Notes: a model not told the origin generated them from the letters alone. Numbered from the stretch's first letter, positions 1 to 11,102 are shown. The stretch: 40,969 nt of DNA from Ignavibacteriota bacterium (GCA_016218065.1 JACRFA010000248.1:1-40969), one strand, 5' to 3'. Made by a program: numbers and translations.

Positions 1-508
1 CGATCATGTGGATGGCATGAATGCCGGTCATCATGAAGTACAAGCTGAGATAGAGCTGCGCCTGGTCGCCGACGGCGCCAGTGAAGTGGAAGTCTTTGCC
101 GGGAACAAGATGATGCTGGATTTTCTCTGCGTACTCAAATGCTTTGATGACAAGAAACGTCGCGCCGCACGCGAGTGTGAACCACAGATATTTGAGTATC
201 GATTGCTTCTTTCCCTCCTGTGCTGCATGCACCGCAAGCGCAACGGCGAGACTACTTGCCAGCAGCACAATGGTATTAACGCCGCCCAGTATGACGCTCA
301 GCTCCTGACTTGCTTCGGCGAATACTTCAGGATAGCGCGTTCGATAGACGAGATACGCCAAAAACATTCCACCAAAAAACAACACTTCCGTGATCAGAAA
401 CGCCCACATGCCCAGCGTGCTCGTCTCACGCTGCTGCTCCATGTCGGGGAAATGTCCGGCCTGGCCGAATGCGATGTCGGAATTATGCGACAACTTTTCC
501 CTCCTCAT
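1..508 (-). CDS. coxC: Cytochrome c oxidase subunit III, partial (C-terminus beyond window)
   Basis: Minus-strand translation from ATG at 508: [63 protein letters not shown]...; typical COX3 N-terminus. A TTG at 493 preceded by AGGAGG is an alternative start. Overlaps the 3' end of coxA. Confidence 0.9.
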   Translation of the reverse strand, partial: MRREKLSHNSDIAFGQAGHFPDMEQQRETSTLGMWAFLITEVLFFGGMFLAYLVYRTRYPEVFAEASQELSVILGGVNTIVLLASSLAVALAVHAAQEGKKQSILKYLWFTLACGATFLVIKAFEYAEKIQHHLVPGKDFHFTGAVGDQAQLYLSLYFMMTGIHAIHMI

Positions 509-2111
509 GATAGACGTACGGCTCGCCGCTCACGATCGGAATTTGTTCGAAGTTGTGCGTGATCGGAGGCGATTGCGTTGTCCACTCAAGTCCGGTTGCG
601 TTCCAGGGATTTGTTCCTGCGCTTTTCTCATGTCGCAGCGACCAGAGGAGATACACCATCGGGATGATGTAGCCCAGGCCAAGAATCGTCGCGCCGGCGG
701 TCGAAAGCACGTTCAGCACCTGGAACTCGTCAGGATACACGTAGTACCGGCGAGGCATGCCGACGTACCCGAGAACAAATTGCGGGAAGAATGTGAGATT
801 GAATCCAACAAACAAAATGAGCGCCGAGAACTTTGCCCACGCCTCGTTGTACATTCTGCCTGTCATCTTCGGCCACCAGAAATGAATGCCGCCGAGATAT
901 CCCATCACCGCACCGCCAACCATGATGTAATGGAAATGCGCGTAGACGATATACGTGTCGGTGAGATGAACGTCGGTTGCGAGCGAGGCAAGGAACAATC
1001 CGGTCAGCCCGCCAATCGTGAACAGTCCGATGAAGCCGAACGCATAGAGAATCGGCGTGCGAAACTCGATGTGCCCCTTGTACAATGTTGCCGTCCAGTT
1101 GAACACTTTGATTGCTGAGGGTATCGCTACGGCAAAACTTAATGCTGAGAACACAAATCCCGCGTACACTGACTGTCCGCTGATAAACATGTGATGTCCC
1201 CAGACGAGAAAGCCGAAGACAGCGATCGCCATGATTGCGAACGTCATGAACTTGTAGCCGAAAATCTTCTTGCGGGAAAAGCAGCTCACGATTTCGCTCA
1301 CGACTCCCATCGACGGGATGATCATGATGTACACTGCCGGATGCGAATAGAACCAAAACAAATGCTGAAAGAGAATCGGGTCGCCGCCGAGCGCCGGATC
1401 GAAAATGCCGACGCCCATGACACGCTCGAAGAGCAGCAGTGCAAGCGTGATGGCGATGACAGGCGTCGCGAGCACGATGATAACGCTCGTGGCGTATTGC
1501 GACCAAATGAAGAGCGGCAGCTTAAACCACGTGAGTCCGGGGGCTCGCATTTTGTGTATCGTCGCGATGAAATTGATCGCAGTAAGAATGGACGAGAACC
1601 CGAGAATGAATGCGCCAATGACGACAGGAACAACGTTCGAAAGCGAATAGGTTGAGCTGTACGGCGTGTAGAATGTCCAGCCGGTATCGACTCCGCCATT
1701 GACAAGCGCGTAGAGCGCGAAGATTCCGCCGATGTTGTACACGTACCAGCTCATGAGATTCAGCTTGGGAAACGCGAGATCTTTTGCGCCAATCATCAGC
1801 GGCACAAGGAAGTTTCCGAGCACGGCCGGTATCGATGGAATGAGAAAGAAGAAAATCATCACGACGCCGTGCATCGTGAACAGCTTGTTGTACGTCTCCG
1901 CGGTAACGATGTCGCCTTGCGGCGTCATCAGCTCGAGGCGCAGCAGGAATGCGAAGAACCCTCCGACGAAAAAGAATATGGTGATCGAGATCAGGTACAA
2001 GATCGCAATGCGCTTATGGTCGGTGGTGAGCAACCACGACTTCAGACCATATCCGGCATGGATATAGTCGTTATCGACATCGAGAACACCGTGATGCATT
2101 GAGTGACTCAT
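483..2111 (-). CDS. coxA: Cytochrome c oxidase subunit I
   Basis: 542 aa; [51 protein letters not shown] motifs of haem-copper oxidase subunit I. Confidence 0.97.
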   Translation of the reverse strand: MSHSMHHGVLDVDNDYIHAGYGLKSWLLTTDHKRIAILYLISITIFFFVGGFFAFLLRLELMTPQGDIVTAETYNKLFTMHGVVMIFFFLIPSIPAVLGNFLVPLMIGAKDLAFPKLNLMSWYVYNIGGIFALYALVNGGVDTGWTFYTPYSSTYSLSNVVPVVIGAFILGFSSILTAINFIATIHKMRAPGLTWFKLPLFIWSQYATSVIIVLATPVIAITLALLLFERVMGVGIFDPALGGDPILFQHLFWFYSHPAVYIMIIPSMGVVSEIVSCFSRKKIFGYKFMTFAIMAIAVFGFLVWGHHMFISGQSVYAGFVFSALSFAVAIPSAIKVFNWTATLYKGHIEFRTPILYAFGFIGLFTIGGLTGLFLASLATDVHLTDTYIVYAHFHYIMVGGAVMGYLGGIHFWWPKMTGRMYNEAWAKFSALILFVGFNLTFFPQFVLGYVGMPRRYYVYPDEFQVLNVLSTAGATILGLGYIIPMVYLLWSLRHEKSAGTNPWNATGLEWTTQSPPITHNFEQIPIVSGEPYVYHEEGKVVA

Positions 2112-2123
2112 TTAACATTCCTC

Positions 2124-3071
2124 TTACTTACTATTCTGCGCCGAACCAAGTGAACGGAGATACTCGATCAGGTGATTGACCTGCTCGTGCGTGAGCTGAT
2201 TTCTGTACGTCGGCATGAGCATTGCCGAGTAGCCGGCAACAGTCTTCGCTCCGGGGTTGAGTATCGATTCACGGATATACTCTTGATCGGCAACGATGGT
2301 CTCGCCATTTGCGAGCGACACCTTTCTTCCCCACAGGCCGTCGAGCGCAGGTCCCCGCGGCCCCGTATCCTGACGATGGCACGTCCTGCATCCGTATCGC
2401 TCAAACACTTCTTTCCCGTCCGACGACATAGCCACTCCCAATTGGCTTTCGCCGGTGAGCCAACGTTCGTAGTCTGCCGGCTCCATCGCAACAATTTTCC
2501 CAATCATGCCCGAGTGAGATGTTCCGCAATACTCTGCACAGAACAAATGATACTCGCCGGGCTTGTTTGCCTCAAACCATTGCGTCGTGTATCGTCCCGG
2601 GAGTACATCGGCTTTCACGCGAAACGCCGGGATGTAAAAGCTGTGAATCACATCCTGCGACGTCATAATCAACTTGACGGGCGTGCCGACCGGAATGTGA
2701 AGTTGATTGATCTCGCGATTGCCTTCAGGGTGCTGAATCTTCCACATCCACTGCTTGCCGACAACGTACACCTCCATCGCGTTCGCCGGAGGCACGCGCA
2801 TTTCAAAGTAGAGCTTTGCAGACCATCCGAAGATGAACAGCGCGATCGCCAACGGAATGAGCGACCACGCAAGTTCGAGCGGCAGATGGTCATCCAGCGC
2901 GCCTTTGCGTGTTGCGGCCGATCCTCTTCGGTATCGCACTGCTGAAAACGCCAGTCCGATAACGATAATCAAACTGAAGAACAAGCTGACGGCAACAAGG
3001 AAGTAGAATAACGCGTCCACTTTGTCAGCGATTGTCGAAGCACTTTCCGGAAGTAAAGGGAAACTCCACAT
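2124..3071 (-). CDS. coxB: Cytochrome c oxidase subunit II fused to C-terminal cytochrome c domain (caa3 type)
   Basis: N-terminal TM segments, CuA motif CAEYCGTSHSGMIG, then CRTCH haem c motif. Confidence 0.95.
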   Translation of the reverse strand: MWSFPLLPESASTIADKVDALFYFLVAVSLFFSLIIVIGLAFSAVRYRRGSAATRKGALDDHLPLELAWSLIPLAIALFIFGWSAKLYFEMRVPPANAMEVYVVGKQWMWKIQHPEGNREINQLHIPVGTPVKLIMTSQDVIHSFYIPAFRVKADVLPGRYTTQWFEANKPGEYHLFCAEYCGTSHSGMIGKIVAMEPADYERWLTGESQLGVAMSSDGKEVFERYGCRTCHRQDTGPRGPALDGLWGRKVSLANGETIVADQEYIRESILNPGAKTVAGYSAMLMPTYRNQLTHEQVNHLIEYLRSLGSAQNSK

Positions 3072-3090
3072 TGATTAGCTGCCTGTCGTA

Positions 3091-3930
3091 TCAGTTCAAT
3101 TGTGCTTTTGAAATTGAGAATCGCTTTCTGCGATCACGCATGAAGTTCATGAACATGTAAACGGCGAGAATCAGAATCGTGAGCGCCCCGCCTGCACGCA
3201 GAAGATTTGTTACTACCATGCCGTACTTCCCTGTTGCCGGATCGTAGTAATAGCAGAGAAGCAGCAGCTTATCGACAGGCGAACCAATTTTCTCCTGCGC
3301 CGCCTCCATCAATGAGAACGTAAGATCCTTTGCGCCATACTCGATTCCGTAGAGATAGCGCGCAACTTTGCCTTGCGGCGTGGCGACCATGATGCCGCTT
3401 GCATGTGCGAACTGCTTTGTGGGCTGATCGTACACGAATCTAAACCCAACTGCATCCGCGAGCCTTTTGATTGCAAGCGAATCGCCTACGAGAAAATGCC
3501 ATCCCTCAGCAACGCCTGCTCTCGCGTACTCAGTCACGTACGTGTCTTTCTTGTCCGCCGCCATCTCAGACGTCTCGCGATGATTGATGCTCACTGTGAC
3601 GACGTCGAACTCTGTGCCCGCTGTGAACTTCAGTGTGCGGAACGTCTGCACCATGCCGTTGAGGACTTGCGTGCAAAGCATTGGGCATTGATAGTACACC
3701 AACGAAATAATCACAGGCTTCTTGTGAAAATACTTTCCGAGCTTGACGCTTTTTCCCTGTTCGTCTTTGAATTCGAGATCGAGCGGTATCTGTTCGTTCA
3801 ACCGTTGATCGATCCCTACCTCAGTGAACGCTCTTGCGGCGGCTTTTGTGGGATCGACCATCTGAGTCAGCGCCGGCAACGGCATTAGCAATGCAACAAT
3901 GATCAAAATATTCTTCATACGTTTCTCCAT
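3091..3930 (-). CDS. SCO1/SenC-family copper chaperone
   Basis: KKPVIISLVYYQCPMLCTQVLNGM (CxxxC), signal peptide, located next to coxB. Confidence 0.9.
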   Translation of the reverse strand: MEKRMKNILIIVALLMPLPALTQMVDPTKAAARAFTEVGIDQRLNEQIPLDLEFKDEQGKSVKLGKYFHKKPVIISLVYYQCPMLCTQVLNGMVQTFRTLKFTAGTEFDVVTVSINHRETSEMAADKKDTYVTEYARAGVAEGWHFLVGDSLAIKRLADAVGFRFVYDQPTKQFAHASGIMVATPQGKVARYLYGIEYGAKDLTFSLMEAAQEKIGSPVDKLLLLCYYYDPATGKYGMVVTNLLRAGGALTILILAVYMFMNFMRDRRKRFSISKAQLN

Positions 3931-3935
3931 CCCGC

Positions 3936-4346
3936 TTATTTCTTCTCCACCGGCAGCCCGCGCTCAACAATCAACTTCATTGCGCGCTCAATCGGAATTC
4001 TCGCGACGCCCACATCTTTGCTGACCCATCCGTAGCTCGCGAGCACGGAGTCTTGCTGCTTCACGAACGGCCCCAACGTGACATGCGGGTCAGTCTGAAG
4101 CCGCGGTTGCGGCGGCAATGCAGTTGACTCAGGCATGACGAGTGTGTTTGCCGACGCGCCGGGATGAGCGGAAGCCGACTTGTAGTACATATAGACTCCC
4201 GCAGCCATGGCCAATCCCACAATCGTCAAGCCAATTGAGACAATCAGTCCGCTGATGAACACACTTCGCGGATTGACATCAGATGTCTCATAACCGCGTG
4301 CAACTGACTCGTCGTTGACCTTCTTATGTTCTTGTTCGTACGTCAT
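3936..4346 (-). CDS. Small single-TM protein of the ACIII/oxidase operon, function unassigned
   Basis: 136 aa, one TM segment (SVFISGLIVSIGLTIVGLAMAAGVYMYY), conserved-looking tail YGWVSKDVGVARIPIERAMKLIVERGLP; tightly packed in the operon. Confidence 0.75.
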   Translation of the reverse strand: MTYEQEHKKVNDESVARGYETSDVNPRSVFISGLIVSIGLTIVGLAMAAGVYMYYKSASAHPGASANTLVMPESTALPPQPRLQTDPHVTLGPFVKQQDSVLASYGWVSKDVGVARIPIERAMKLIVERGLPVEKK

Positions 4347-4347
4347 G

Positions 4348-5529
4348 TTAGTGTTGATTTGCCATTCCGTTGTGGAACCGCGGATCGTTCAACGGAAGCA
4401 ACGGCTGGCTCTTGAGTTGACCAAGGAAAAGCCAGATCCAGAATCCGCCGATTGCAACCGGCGCAACAAGCGAAAGCCAGTGAAGCTTCAGTTCGTGATT
4501 GTTGAAGGCCGGAAAGATCAGCCAGTAGGTATCAATGAACCGCATGACGAGAATTCCCATAGCAATCCTTGCGAGCGGCACAATGTGGCGCTTGAGCTGG
4601 CGCGACAGCAGCAATCCAAACGGAAGAGCAAAATGTCCGACAATCAACACGACGGCAAAGACACTCCACTCCGTTCCCATTCTTCGGAGATGCCACATGT
4701 TGTCTTCAGGCAAGTTGCCCGACCAGATGATCAGGAATTCCGAGAACGCGATGTACGCCCATAGGATCGTGAACGCCATCAGCAGATTTCCGAGGTGATG
4801 AATGTGCCGCGTCGTCAGCACGGACGCCAGCGGCTGCTTGTCGCCGAGCCAGCGTACCATCAATATGCAGAAAGCAATCGTTGTCAGCGCTGCTCCGACG
4901 ATCCTTCCAACAGCATACATCGTCGAATACCATTCCGGTTCGAGCGACATCATCCAATCGACGGACACCAATGTCATGGTGAGGATGAACAACACCATTG
5001 CCGGCCCGCTGAAGATTCTCATTCTACGAGTGATCGTCGCGTCGCCGGTCTGATCTTGCAAGCGCGACTTTCGCGTGAGCCAGAGTGTTCCAAAAATCCA
5101 GATTCCGAAGTAGAGAATCTGTCGAATGATGAAGAATGAAGTGTTCAGGTAGCCGAGCTTCTTTTCCACCGCGTGCGCATACGTTGCAGAAATGTTTTCG
5201 GGATGCGTCCACGGATAGAGTTGCGTCATCCCCAACACGATTGGAAGAAACAGCAGCGCCATGAGTGGCAGTGTTCTCGCTCCCGATTCAACGTACCTCT
5301 GAACGACGTGTCCCCAGGACCCTGACACGAGGTGATGAAGAATGAGTATCCCCAGGCAGCCGAGCGTCAGCGCCATCCAGAACACATATCCAAACAAATA
5401 CGACTGAAAGAAATCGGCTTGCGACACGAACGCTCCGATGACAAGCAGGATTGTCCCGCCGATGCCCACGATGAGTGAGCGCTGTCGAAGCTGATCAATC
5501 TGAGGAAGTAATGTTTCGTTATGATTCAT
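4348..5529 (-). CDS. actF: Alternative complex III subunit ActF (quinol:cytochrome c oxidoreductase membrane protein)
   Basis: 393 aa polytopic protein with WMMSLEPEWYSTMYAVGRIVG and position in act operon. Confidence 0.9.
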   Translation of the reverse strand: MNHNETLLPQIDQLRQRSLIVGIGGTILLVIGAFVSQADFFQSYLFGYVFWMALTLGCLGILILHHLVSGSWGHVVQRYVESGARTLPLMALLFLPIVLGMTQLYPWTHPENISATYAHAVEKKLGYLNTSFFIIRQILYFGIWIFGTLWLTRKSRLQDQTGDATITRRMRIFSGPAMVLFILTMTLVSVDWMMSLEPEWYSTMYAVGRIVGAALTTIAFCILMVRWLGDKQPLASVLTTRHIHHLGNLLMAFTILWAYIAFSEFLIIWSGNLPEDNMWHLRRMGTEWSVFAVVLIVGHFALPFGLLLSRQLKRHIVPLARIAMGILVMRFIDTYWLIFPAFNNHELKLHWLSLVAPVAIGGFWIWLFLGQLKSQPLLPLNDPRFHNGMANQH

Positions 5530-6140
5530 TGAGCGAGTCGAAAAAGTTTGGTTCGATCTTCATTCGAAAGCGTTGATGCTTCTGCACGCTGGCTGAGCTG
5601 CAGCGCGCGAATGTACGCAACGATCGCCCAGCGATCCTCGACGGGAACGCTCGGCGCGTAGCTGTACATCCTACCGAATCCATTCGTCATGACATCAAAG
5701 AAATATCCCGCAGGGCGCTCTCGTAAGCTATCCGTGTGAAACGAGTTAGGCCGGGGAAACCCGCGTTGCACAATCATGCCTCCTCCGTCGCCCAGTCGTC
5801 CGTGACACGGCGTGCAGAACGTGGTGAATCGATCGCGGCCGCGCGCCATGACGCTGTCCGTGATCGTAAACGGAAATGTGTCGGCAAGTCGCCCGTTCAC
5901 TCGTCCGGTTGAGAGCAGATCGTCATTCACCGCCCGACCACGTGCAACCGTTCCTTCTGGCGCAATTCTCGCGGAAGATCCGTCGGTGAAGAAACTGTTC
6001 TTCTCCAATGGCTTGATCCGCGACGAATCGTACATGTCGTTGCAGCCCGTAATGAGTCCGATGCAGATGAACATCGCAAGCGCGCTACGCAATGCATGAC
6101 GGTTAAAACAATCTTTTACCAACCGATCAGTCTTCGTCAT
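5526..6140 (-). CDS. actE: Alternative complex III monohaem cytochrome c subunit ActE (lipoprotein)
   Basis: ORF track extends to 6290; preferred start MTKTDRLVKDCF at 6140 giving lipobox IGLITGC; CTPCHGRLGDGGG haem motif. Confidence 0.88.
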   Translation of the reverse strand: MTKTDRLVKDCFNRHALRSALAMFICIGLITGCNDMYDSSRIKPLEKNSFFTDGSSARIAPEGTVARGRAVNDDLLSTGRVNGRLADTFPFTITDSVMARGRDRFTTFCTPCHGRLGDGGGMIVQRGFPRPNSFHTDSLRERPAGYFFDVMTNGFGRMYSYAPSVPVEDRWAIVAYIRALQLSQRAEASTLSNEDRTKLFRLAQ

Positions 6141-6711
6141 GATGATACGGATCTTTCGTTCGCACGTGTTCCACAACAGTAACGTATGTGGGTTGAAGAC
6201 TCTCAAGAAACGCTTTCGTTTTTTCTTGTTCAAATGTTGGATCGATAGCTTCGATGCAGAGAAAGAATTTGTCCTTCGTCGCCAACTCAAACCGATCGAC
6301 GTTGAAGACGGGATGCAAGGGTCGCGGCAATCCGTTTCGGAAAATCATGCCGATCACTGCCCCGCTGGCTGCAAGCAGAATCGTCAGCTCAAATGTCACG
6401 GGAATGAACTGCGGCCAACTGTTGAACGGACGCCCGCCGATGTTCAACGGATAGTCGATGGCCATCGCCCAATACTGAAAGAAGAATCCGCCGATCATGC
6501 CCGCGAGTCCGCAGCACAATACGAACAACGACAGCTTCGTGTGACGAATGCCGAGCGCGTCCGTGAGTTCCTCCATCGGAAACGGCGTGAACGCGTCCAT
6601 CTCATGATAGCCTTCGGACTTCGCACGCTCGGCTGCGTAGAGCAGCTTCTCCGGCGCGTCGAACTCAGCCATCAAACCATAAATGTCCGGACGTTTTGCA
6701 AAGAGTCTCAT
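6127..6711 (-). CDS. actD: Alternative complex III subunit ActD (DUF3341 family)
   Basis: Preferred start MRLFAKRPDIYGLMAEFDAPEKLLYAAE at 6711; two TM segments; operon position. Confidence 0.9.
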   Translation of the reverse strand: MRLFAKRPDIYGLMAEFDAPEKLLYAAERAKSEGYHEMDAFTPFPMEELTDALGIRHTKLSLFVLCCGLAGMIGGFFFQYWAMAIDYPLNIGGRPFNSWPQFIPVTFELTILLAASGAVIGMIFRNGLPRPLHPVFNVDRFELATKDKFFLCIEAIDPTFEQEKTKAFLESLQPTYVTVVEHVRTKDPYHHDED

Positions 6712-6712
6712 G

Positions 6713-8137
6713 TCAGTTCGCGTCCGCGCTTGTGTCGATAATTCTTCCGCGCCAGGGCAACAGATGCTTGATTTCAAAAATCGAGATCATCGGCATCACT
6801 CGCACGAAGACGAAGATCAGCCAAACGAAAAAGCCGATCGTGCCGAGGTACAGTCCCCAATCCCAGATCGTCGGCGTGAACATGTCCCACGACGACGGCA
6901 GGAAGTCGCGATGCAGGCTCGTCACCACAATCACAAACCGTTCAAGCCACATGCCGACGTTGACGATGAGTGAGATGATGAACAGCACCGTTACGTTCGT
7001 TCGCACACTCTTGAACCAGAGGAACTGCGGCGTCAATCCATTACAGAAAATGAGCGCCGCATACGCCCACCAGTATGGACCGAAGATTCTGTTTTTCATC
7101 ATGAACATTTCGTACAAGCTGCCGCTGTAGTACGCGAAGAACAACTCGCACATGTAGCCATAGAGAACGATCAGTCCCGTCGCCAGCATGACCTTCGCCA
7201 TGTAGTCGAGATGTCGGTCAGTGATGAACGACTCGAGCTTGTACCATCTGCGCGCCGGAATCATCAGCGTCAGCACCATTGCAAAACCGGAGTAAATCGC
7301 GCCCGCAACGAAATACGGCGGGAAGATCGTTGCGTGCCAACCGGGCACGAGACTCACGGCGAAGTCGAACGACACAACCGAATGCACAGAAACAACGAGC
7401 GGCGTCGCGAGTCCCGCAAGCAGCAAGTACGACGTTTCGTATCGATGCCAATGATGCGCGGAGCCGCGCCAGCCCATCGCCAAAACTCCGTACACAACTT
7501 TCTGCCAATGCTTCTTCGACTTGTCTCGCATCGCTGCGAGGTCTGGGATCAGCCCGACAAACCAGAACATTGCGGAGACGGTGAAATACGTCGAGACCGC
7601 GAACACGTCCCAGATCAGCGGACTGCGGAAGTTCACCCACAAGCCCATCGTGTTCGGATAGGGAAACAGCCAGTAGTCCAGCCATTGACGTCCGGTGTGC
7701 AACGCCGGGAACAAACCGGCACACATAACGGCAAAGAGCGTCATTGCTTCTGCGAAGCGGTTGATCGCGTTACGCCAGTGCTGATGGAGCAAAAGCAGGA
7801 TGGCAGAGATCAGCGTTCCCGCGTGTCCGATACCGACCCACCACACGAAGTTCGTAATCTCAAACGCCCAACCGACAGGATTGTTGTTTCCCCAGACGCC
7901 GGGTCCTTTCAGCAACACAGCGCCGATTGCGAGGACAAAAACCAGCAGCAACATCGACGTAACAGCCAACGTGACCGACATGCTGCGCGGCGTCTTCGTT
8001 TCGAGAACATCATTCGTGATCTTCTCGGTGATTGAGCCGTAGCTCTCGCCTTTCGCGACGAGCGGCTGGTGTTCAAGCTCTGCGATATGATCGTGTTGAG
8101 CCACAGTCTTATCCGTGATGATCAGATGAAACAACAT
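6713..8137 (-). CDS. actC: Alternative complex III subunit ActC (NrfD/PsrC-like membrane protein)
   Basis: 474 aa polytopic NrfD-like protein (FEITNFVWWVGIGHAGTLISAILLL). Confidence 0.94.
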   Translation of the reverse strand: MLFHLIITDKTVAQHDHIAELEHQPLVAKGESYGSITEKITNDVLETKTPRSMSVTLAVTSMLLLVFVLAIGAVLLKGPGVWGNNNPVGWAFEITNFVWWVGIGHAGTLISAILLLLHQHWRNAINRFAEAMTLFAVMCAGLFPALHTGRQWLDYWLFPYPNTMGLWVNFRSPLIWDVFAVSTYFTVSAMFWFVGLIPDLAAMRDKSKKHWQKVVYGVLAMGWRGSAHHWHRYETSYLLLAGLATPLVVSVHSVVSFDFAVSLVPGWHATIFPPYFVAGAIYSGFAMVLTLMIPARRWYKLESFITDRHLDYMAKVMLATGLIVLYGYMCELFFAYYSGSLYEMFMMKNRIFGPYWWAYAALIFCNGLTPQFLWFKSVRTNVTVLFIISLIVNVGMWLERFVIVVTSLHRDFLPSSWDMFTPTIWDWGLYLGTIGFFVWLIFVFVRVMPMISIFEIKHLLPWRGRIIDTSADAN

Positions 8138-11102
8138 CGTTGTGAGAAGTCAGTCGCGGATGCGGATTGCGCAACTTCGCGAGATACGACGTGCGCGGCT
8201 TCGTGTTGAGTTCTGCGAGCAATCCGTACGCCCGCGGATCGGCTTTCAACTTCGCGACTTTGCTGTTCTTGTCGTTGAGATCGCCGAAGCCAATCGCCTG
8301 CGCAGGGCAGGCGGACTGACAGGCAGTGACAACTTCTCCGTCACGAATGAGCCGATCTTCTTTCTTCGCTTCGATGCGCGCCGCGCTGATTCGCTGAACG
8401 CAATACGTGCACTTTTCCATGACGCCGCGGTTGCGAACCGTGACATCGGGATTGCGCATCAACTGGAATTGCTTCGTCTCCGTGTCGGAGTATTGCAAGT
8501 AGTTGAACCGACGGACTTTGTACGGACAGTTGTTCGAGCAGTAGCGCGTGCCGACGCATCGGTTGTACGTCATGACGTTCAGCCCTTCTGAGTCGTGCGT
8601 TGTTGCGGCAACAGGACAGACCGGCTCGCACGGAGCGTTCTCGCAATGCATGCACGTCACGGGCATCATCGCAAATTCCGGATTGTCGAGATCGTTGCCA
8701 ACGTAGTAGCGGTCGACGCGTATCCAATGCATCTCACGACCGTTCTCCACTTGCTTCTTGCCGACGACGGGAATGTTGTTCTCGGCTTGACATGCGATCA
8801 TGCACGCGTTGCAGCCTGTGCATGCGTTCAGATCAATCGTCATTGCCCACGCGTAGCCATCGTATTCGTGCGGTGCATAGAAGGATTCCTTCTGCGACGG
8901 CTGATGCGCCAAATGTTTTGCGAACTCGGGATGTTCGGCAAACTCAGCAGCAGTCGTCTCTCGCACAATCGGGCGTCCCTCCATGCTCCAATGGTCTTGG
9001 GTCGAGGCAACGTTGTGCGACTCGCCCGTCGTCTTCACATCAACGCCGGTCGCGAACCATGGCGCAGTTGACGCGCGAAGCATGTAGGCGTTCGCCCCGA
9101 TTCCATCGCCGACGCGCCCGGCTCGCGTTCTTCCATATCCCAGATGAATCGTCACAGCCTCATCAGGATGGCCAGGCTGAATCCATGCAGGGGCCTTGAT
9201 TGTCGCGCCGTTCATCGTGAGCGAGACAACGTTCTCGTTCTTGAGTCCAAGCTGTTCCATCGTGCGTGGACTCATCAACGCAACGTTCTCCCATGTAATG
9301 CGGGAGATCTGCTTCGGGAGTTCCTGCAACCACCCGTTGTTCGCGAACCGGCCGTCGTGTATCGATGGATCCGGGCGGAACATGATTTCCATTCCGCCTT
9401 TTCGCACCGAGAACTTCCAATCAACGCTCTGGGCAGAAACTTGCTTCGGAGAAAGCATTGTCCCTGCGACGACGCCATCGTTCAGCGACTTCCGCCAGAA
9501 CGCTTCGAAGCCGGCTTCACCTGATCTGCTGAGCCAATATGATCTCACGATCTCTTCGTCCGATCGAGAATCGCCGAAGATCATGTCCAGCACTTCATGC
9601 GCGGACTTTGTTTCATACAGCGGAACGATCAGCGGCTGCAAAATAGTAGCTGTGCCGTCGAATGCTCGCGCATCGCTCCAACTCTCGAGATAGTGCGACT
9701 CAGGCAAATGCCAGTGGCTCTTGGCGCTGGTTTCATCGTCATACGTTCCGAGATGGGCAACGAAGGAAACCTTGCCGAGCGCTTCACTGAACTTCAAGTC
9801 TGCAGGCGCGTTGTACACAGGATTGCCGCCGAGAATTAGCAGCATATCGACAACGCCGCTGTTCATGTCGCTCACAAGTTCTTTTAGTGATGCGCCATGA
9901 TTCACAGGCTTGACTTCAACAGGATCAGTGTATTCAACAGTGCTGCCTACGTTGCCCAACGCGACATTCATAGCATGAGCAAGAGCATGCACAACGGCGG
10001 TCTGATGATTGCCCGCAACAACCAGGCATTTCCCGCGATGTGCCTGCAAGTCCTCAACCAAGACAGAGAGTGTGTTTGCATCAACAACATCGGTCGCGCC
10101 TGCGACGCCTTCCACGTTCATCGAAGATGCAACAGCGCGTGCAAACTGCTCAACATCGCTGGCTTTCATACGGAACCGGTGATCGGCCATGCCGCCAGTA
10201 ACTGTTGGCGTGCTCTCGGCGGCGTACAGACGATTCATGTTGGCTGTGTTGCCGCTTACTCGGCGCCGGTCTGCAAAGTCGCGTGCGTAGCGTATGTTGC
10301 CCGGCCCCGTGCCGATGAAATCGCTGTCAAGCGAGAGTATGATATCGGCTTTGTCGAAGCTGTACCGCGGTTGCAGATACTCTCCAAAGATCAGCTTCGT
10401 TCCTTCGCGAATATTGTCAAGTCCGCACGCTTCATACTGATGCCACTTCGCTTCGGGAAACTGCGCTAGCACAGAGTTGATCTGGTGACCGAGTGTCGGT
10501 GACGTGATATTCTCTGTTAGAATGCGAAGCCCGGCGCCTTTGAGCGAGCGCTGCACTTCGATGAGTGGTTGAACTGATCGGCCAAATTTCTCCCAGCTGC
10601 TCACGCCGCCGTTGTTCAGCACCACCTGCGAGCGATCAGGATCGTAGAGGTTGAGAATCGATGCGATGGCATAAACGTCTGCAGCGCCACGGCTCGCAGG
10701 ATGATCGGGATTTCCTTCGATGCCGGTCGGACGGCCCATGTGACTCTTGGCGAGAACTCCGGTCGCGTAGCCGCCGTGAACAAATGCCGTCGCGTAATAC
10801 AAAGGCTTTCCCGGAACGATCTGCTCAGGCGACTTCACATACGGAACAATCTTCTCTTCCGGCTGTTTGACGCACGACGTCAATCCTGCAAGAGAAAGTG
10901 ATGCGCCCATCACCTTCAAGAAATCCCTTCGGCTATATCCATCGCCCCACGTTGATGCTTCACGCGGAAATTCGTTCTCGATCAATTCACGAAATTCTTC
11001 CGTCTCTGCAAGAGCGTTCAGACTTTTCCAGTACTCCCGTCCAGTACCGCGGGAGAGACGCTTTCTCAATTCGTCGATGTTCAGTGTCTTTTTGTCGCTC
11101 AT
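8109..11102 (-). CDS. actB: Alternative complex III subunit ActB (molybdopterin-oxidoreductase-like plus ferredoxin-type Fe-S domains)
   Basis: SRRDFLKVMGASLSLAGL Tat-like motif; several 4Fe-4S clusters (CTGCNACMIACQAEN, CMHCENAPCEPVCP, CTYCVQRI). Confidence 0.95.
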   Translation of the reverse strand: MSDKKTLNIDELRKRLSRGTGREYWKSLNALAETEEFRELIENEFPREASTWGDGYSRRDFLKVMGASLSLAGLTSCVKQPEEKIVPYVKSPEQIVPGKPLYYATAFVHGGYATGVLAKSHMGRPTGIEGNPDHPASRGAADVYAIASILNLYDPDRSQVVLNNGGVSSWEKFGRSVQPLIEVQRSLKGAGLRILTENITSPTLGHQINSVLAQFPEAKWHQYEACGLDNIREGTKLIFGEYLQPRYSFDKADIILSLDSDFIGTGPGNIRYARDFADRRRVSGNTANMNRLYAAESTPTVTGGMADHRFRMKASDVEQFARAVASSMNVEGVAGATDVVDANTLSVLVEDLQAHRGKCLVVAGNHQTAVVHALAHAMNVALGNVGSTVEYTDPVEVKPVNHGASLKELVSDMNSGVVDMLLILGGNPVYNAPADLKFSEALGKVSFVAHLGTYDDETSAKSHWHLPESHYLESWSDARAFDGTATILQPLIVPLYETKSAHEVLDMIFGDSRSDEEIVRSYWLSRSGEAGFEAFWRKSLNDGVVAGTMLSPKQVSAQSVDWKFSVRKGGMEIMFRPDPSIHDGRFANNGWLQELPKQISRITWENVALMSPRTMEQLGLKNENVVSLTMNGATIKAPAWIQPGHPDEAVTIHLGYGRTRAGRVGDGIGANAYMLRASTAPWFATGVDVKTTGESHNVASTQDHWSMEGRPIVRETTAAEFAEHPEFAKHLAHQPSQKESFYAPHEYDGYAWAMTIDLNACTGCNACMIACQAENNIPVVGKKQVENGREMHWIRVDRYYVGNDLDNPEFAMMPVTCMHCENAPCEPVCPVAATTHDSEGLNVMTYNRCVGTRYCSNNCPYKVRRFNYLQYSDTETKQFQLMRNPDVTVRNRGVMEKCTYCVQRISAARIEAKKEDRLIRDGEVVTACQSACPAQAIGFGDLNDKNSKVAKLKADPRAYGLLAELNTKPRTSYLAKLRNPHPRLTSHNDVVSSDHHG

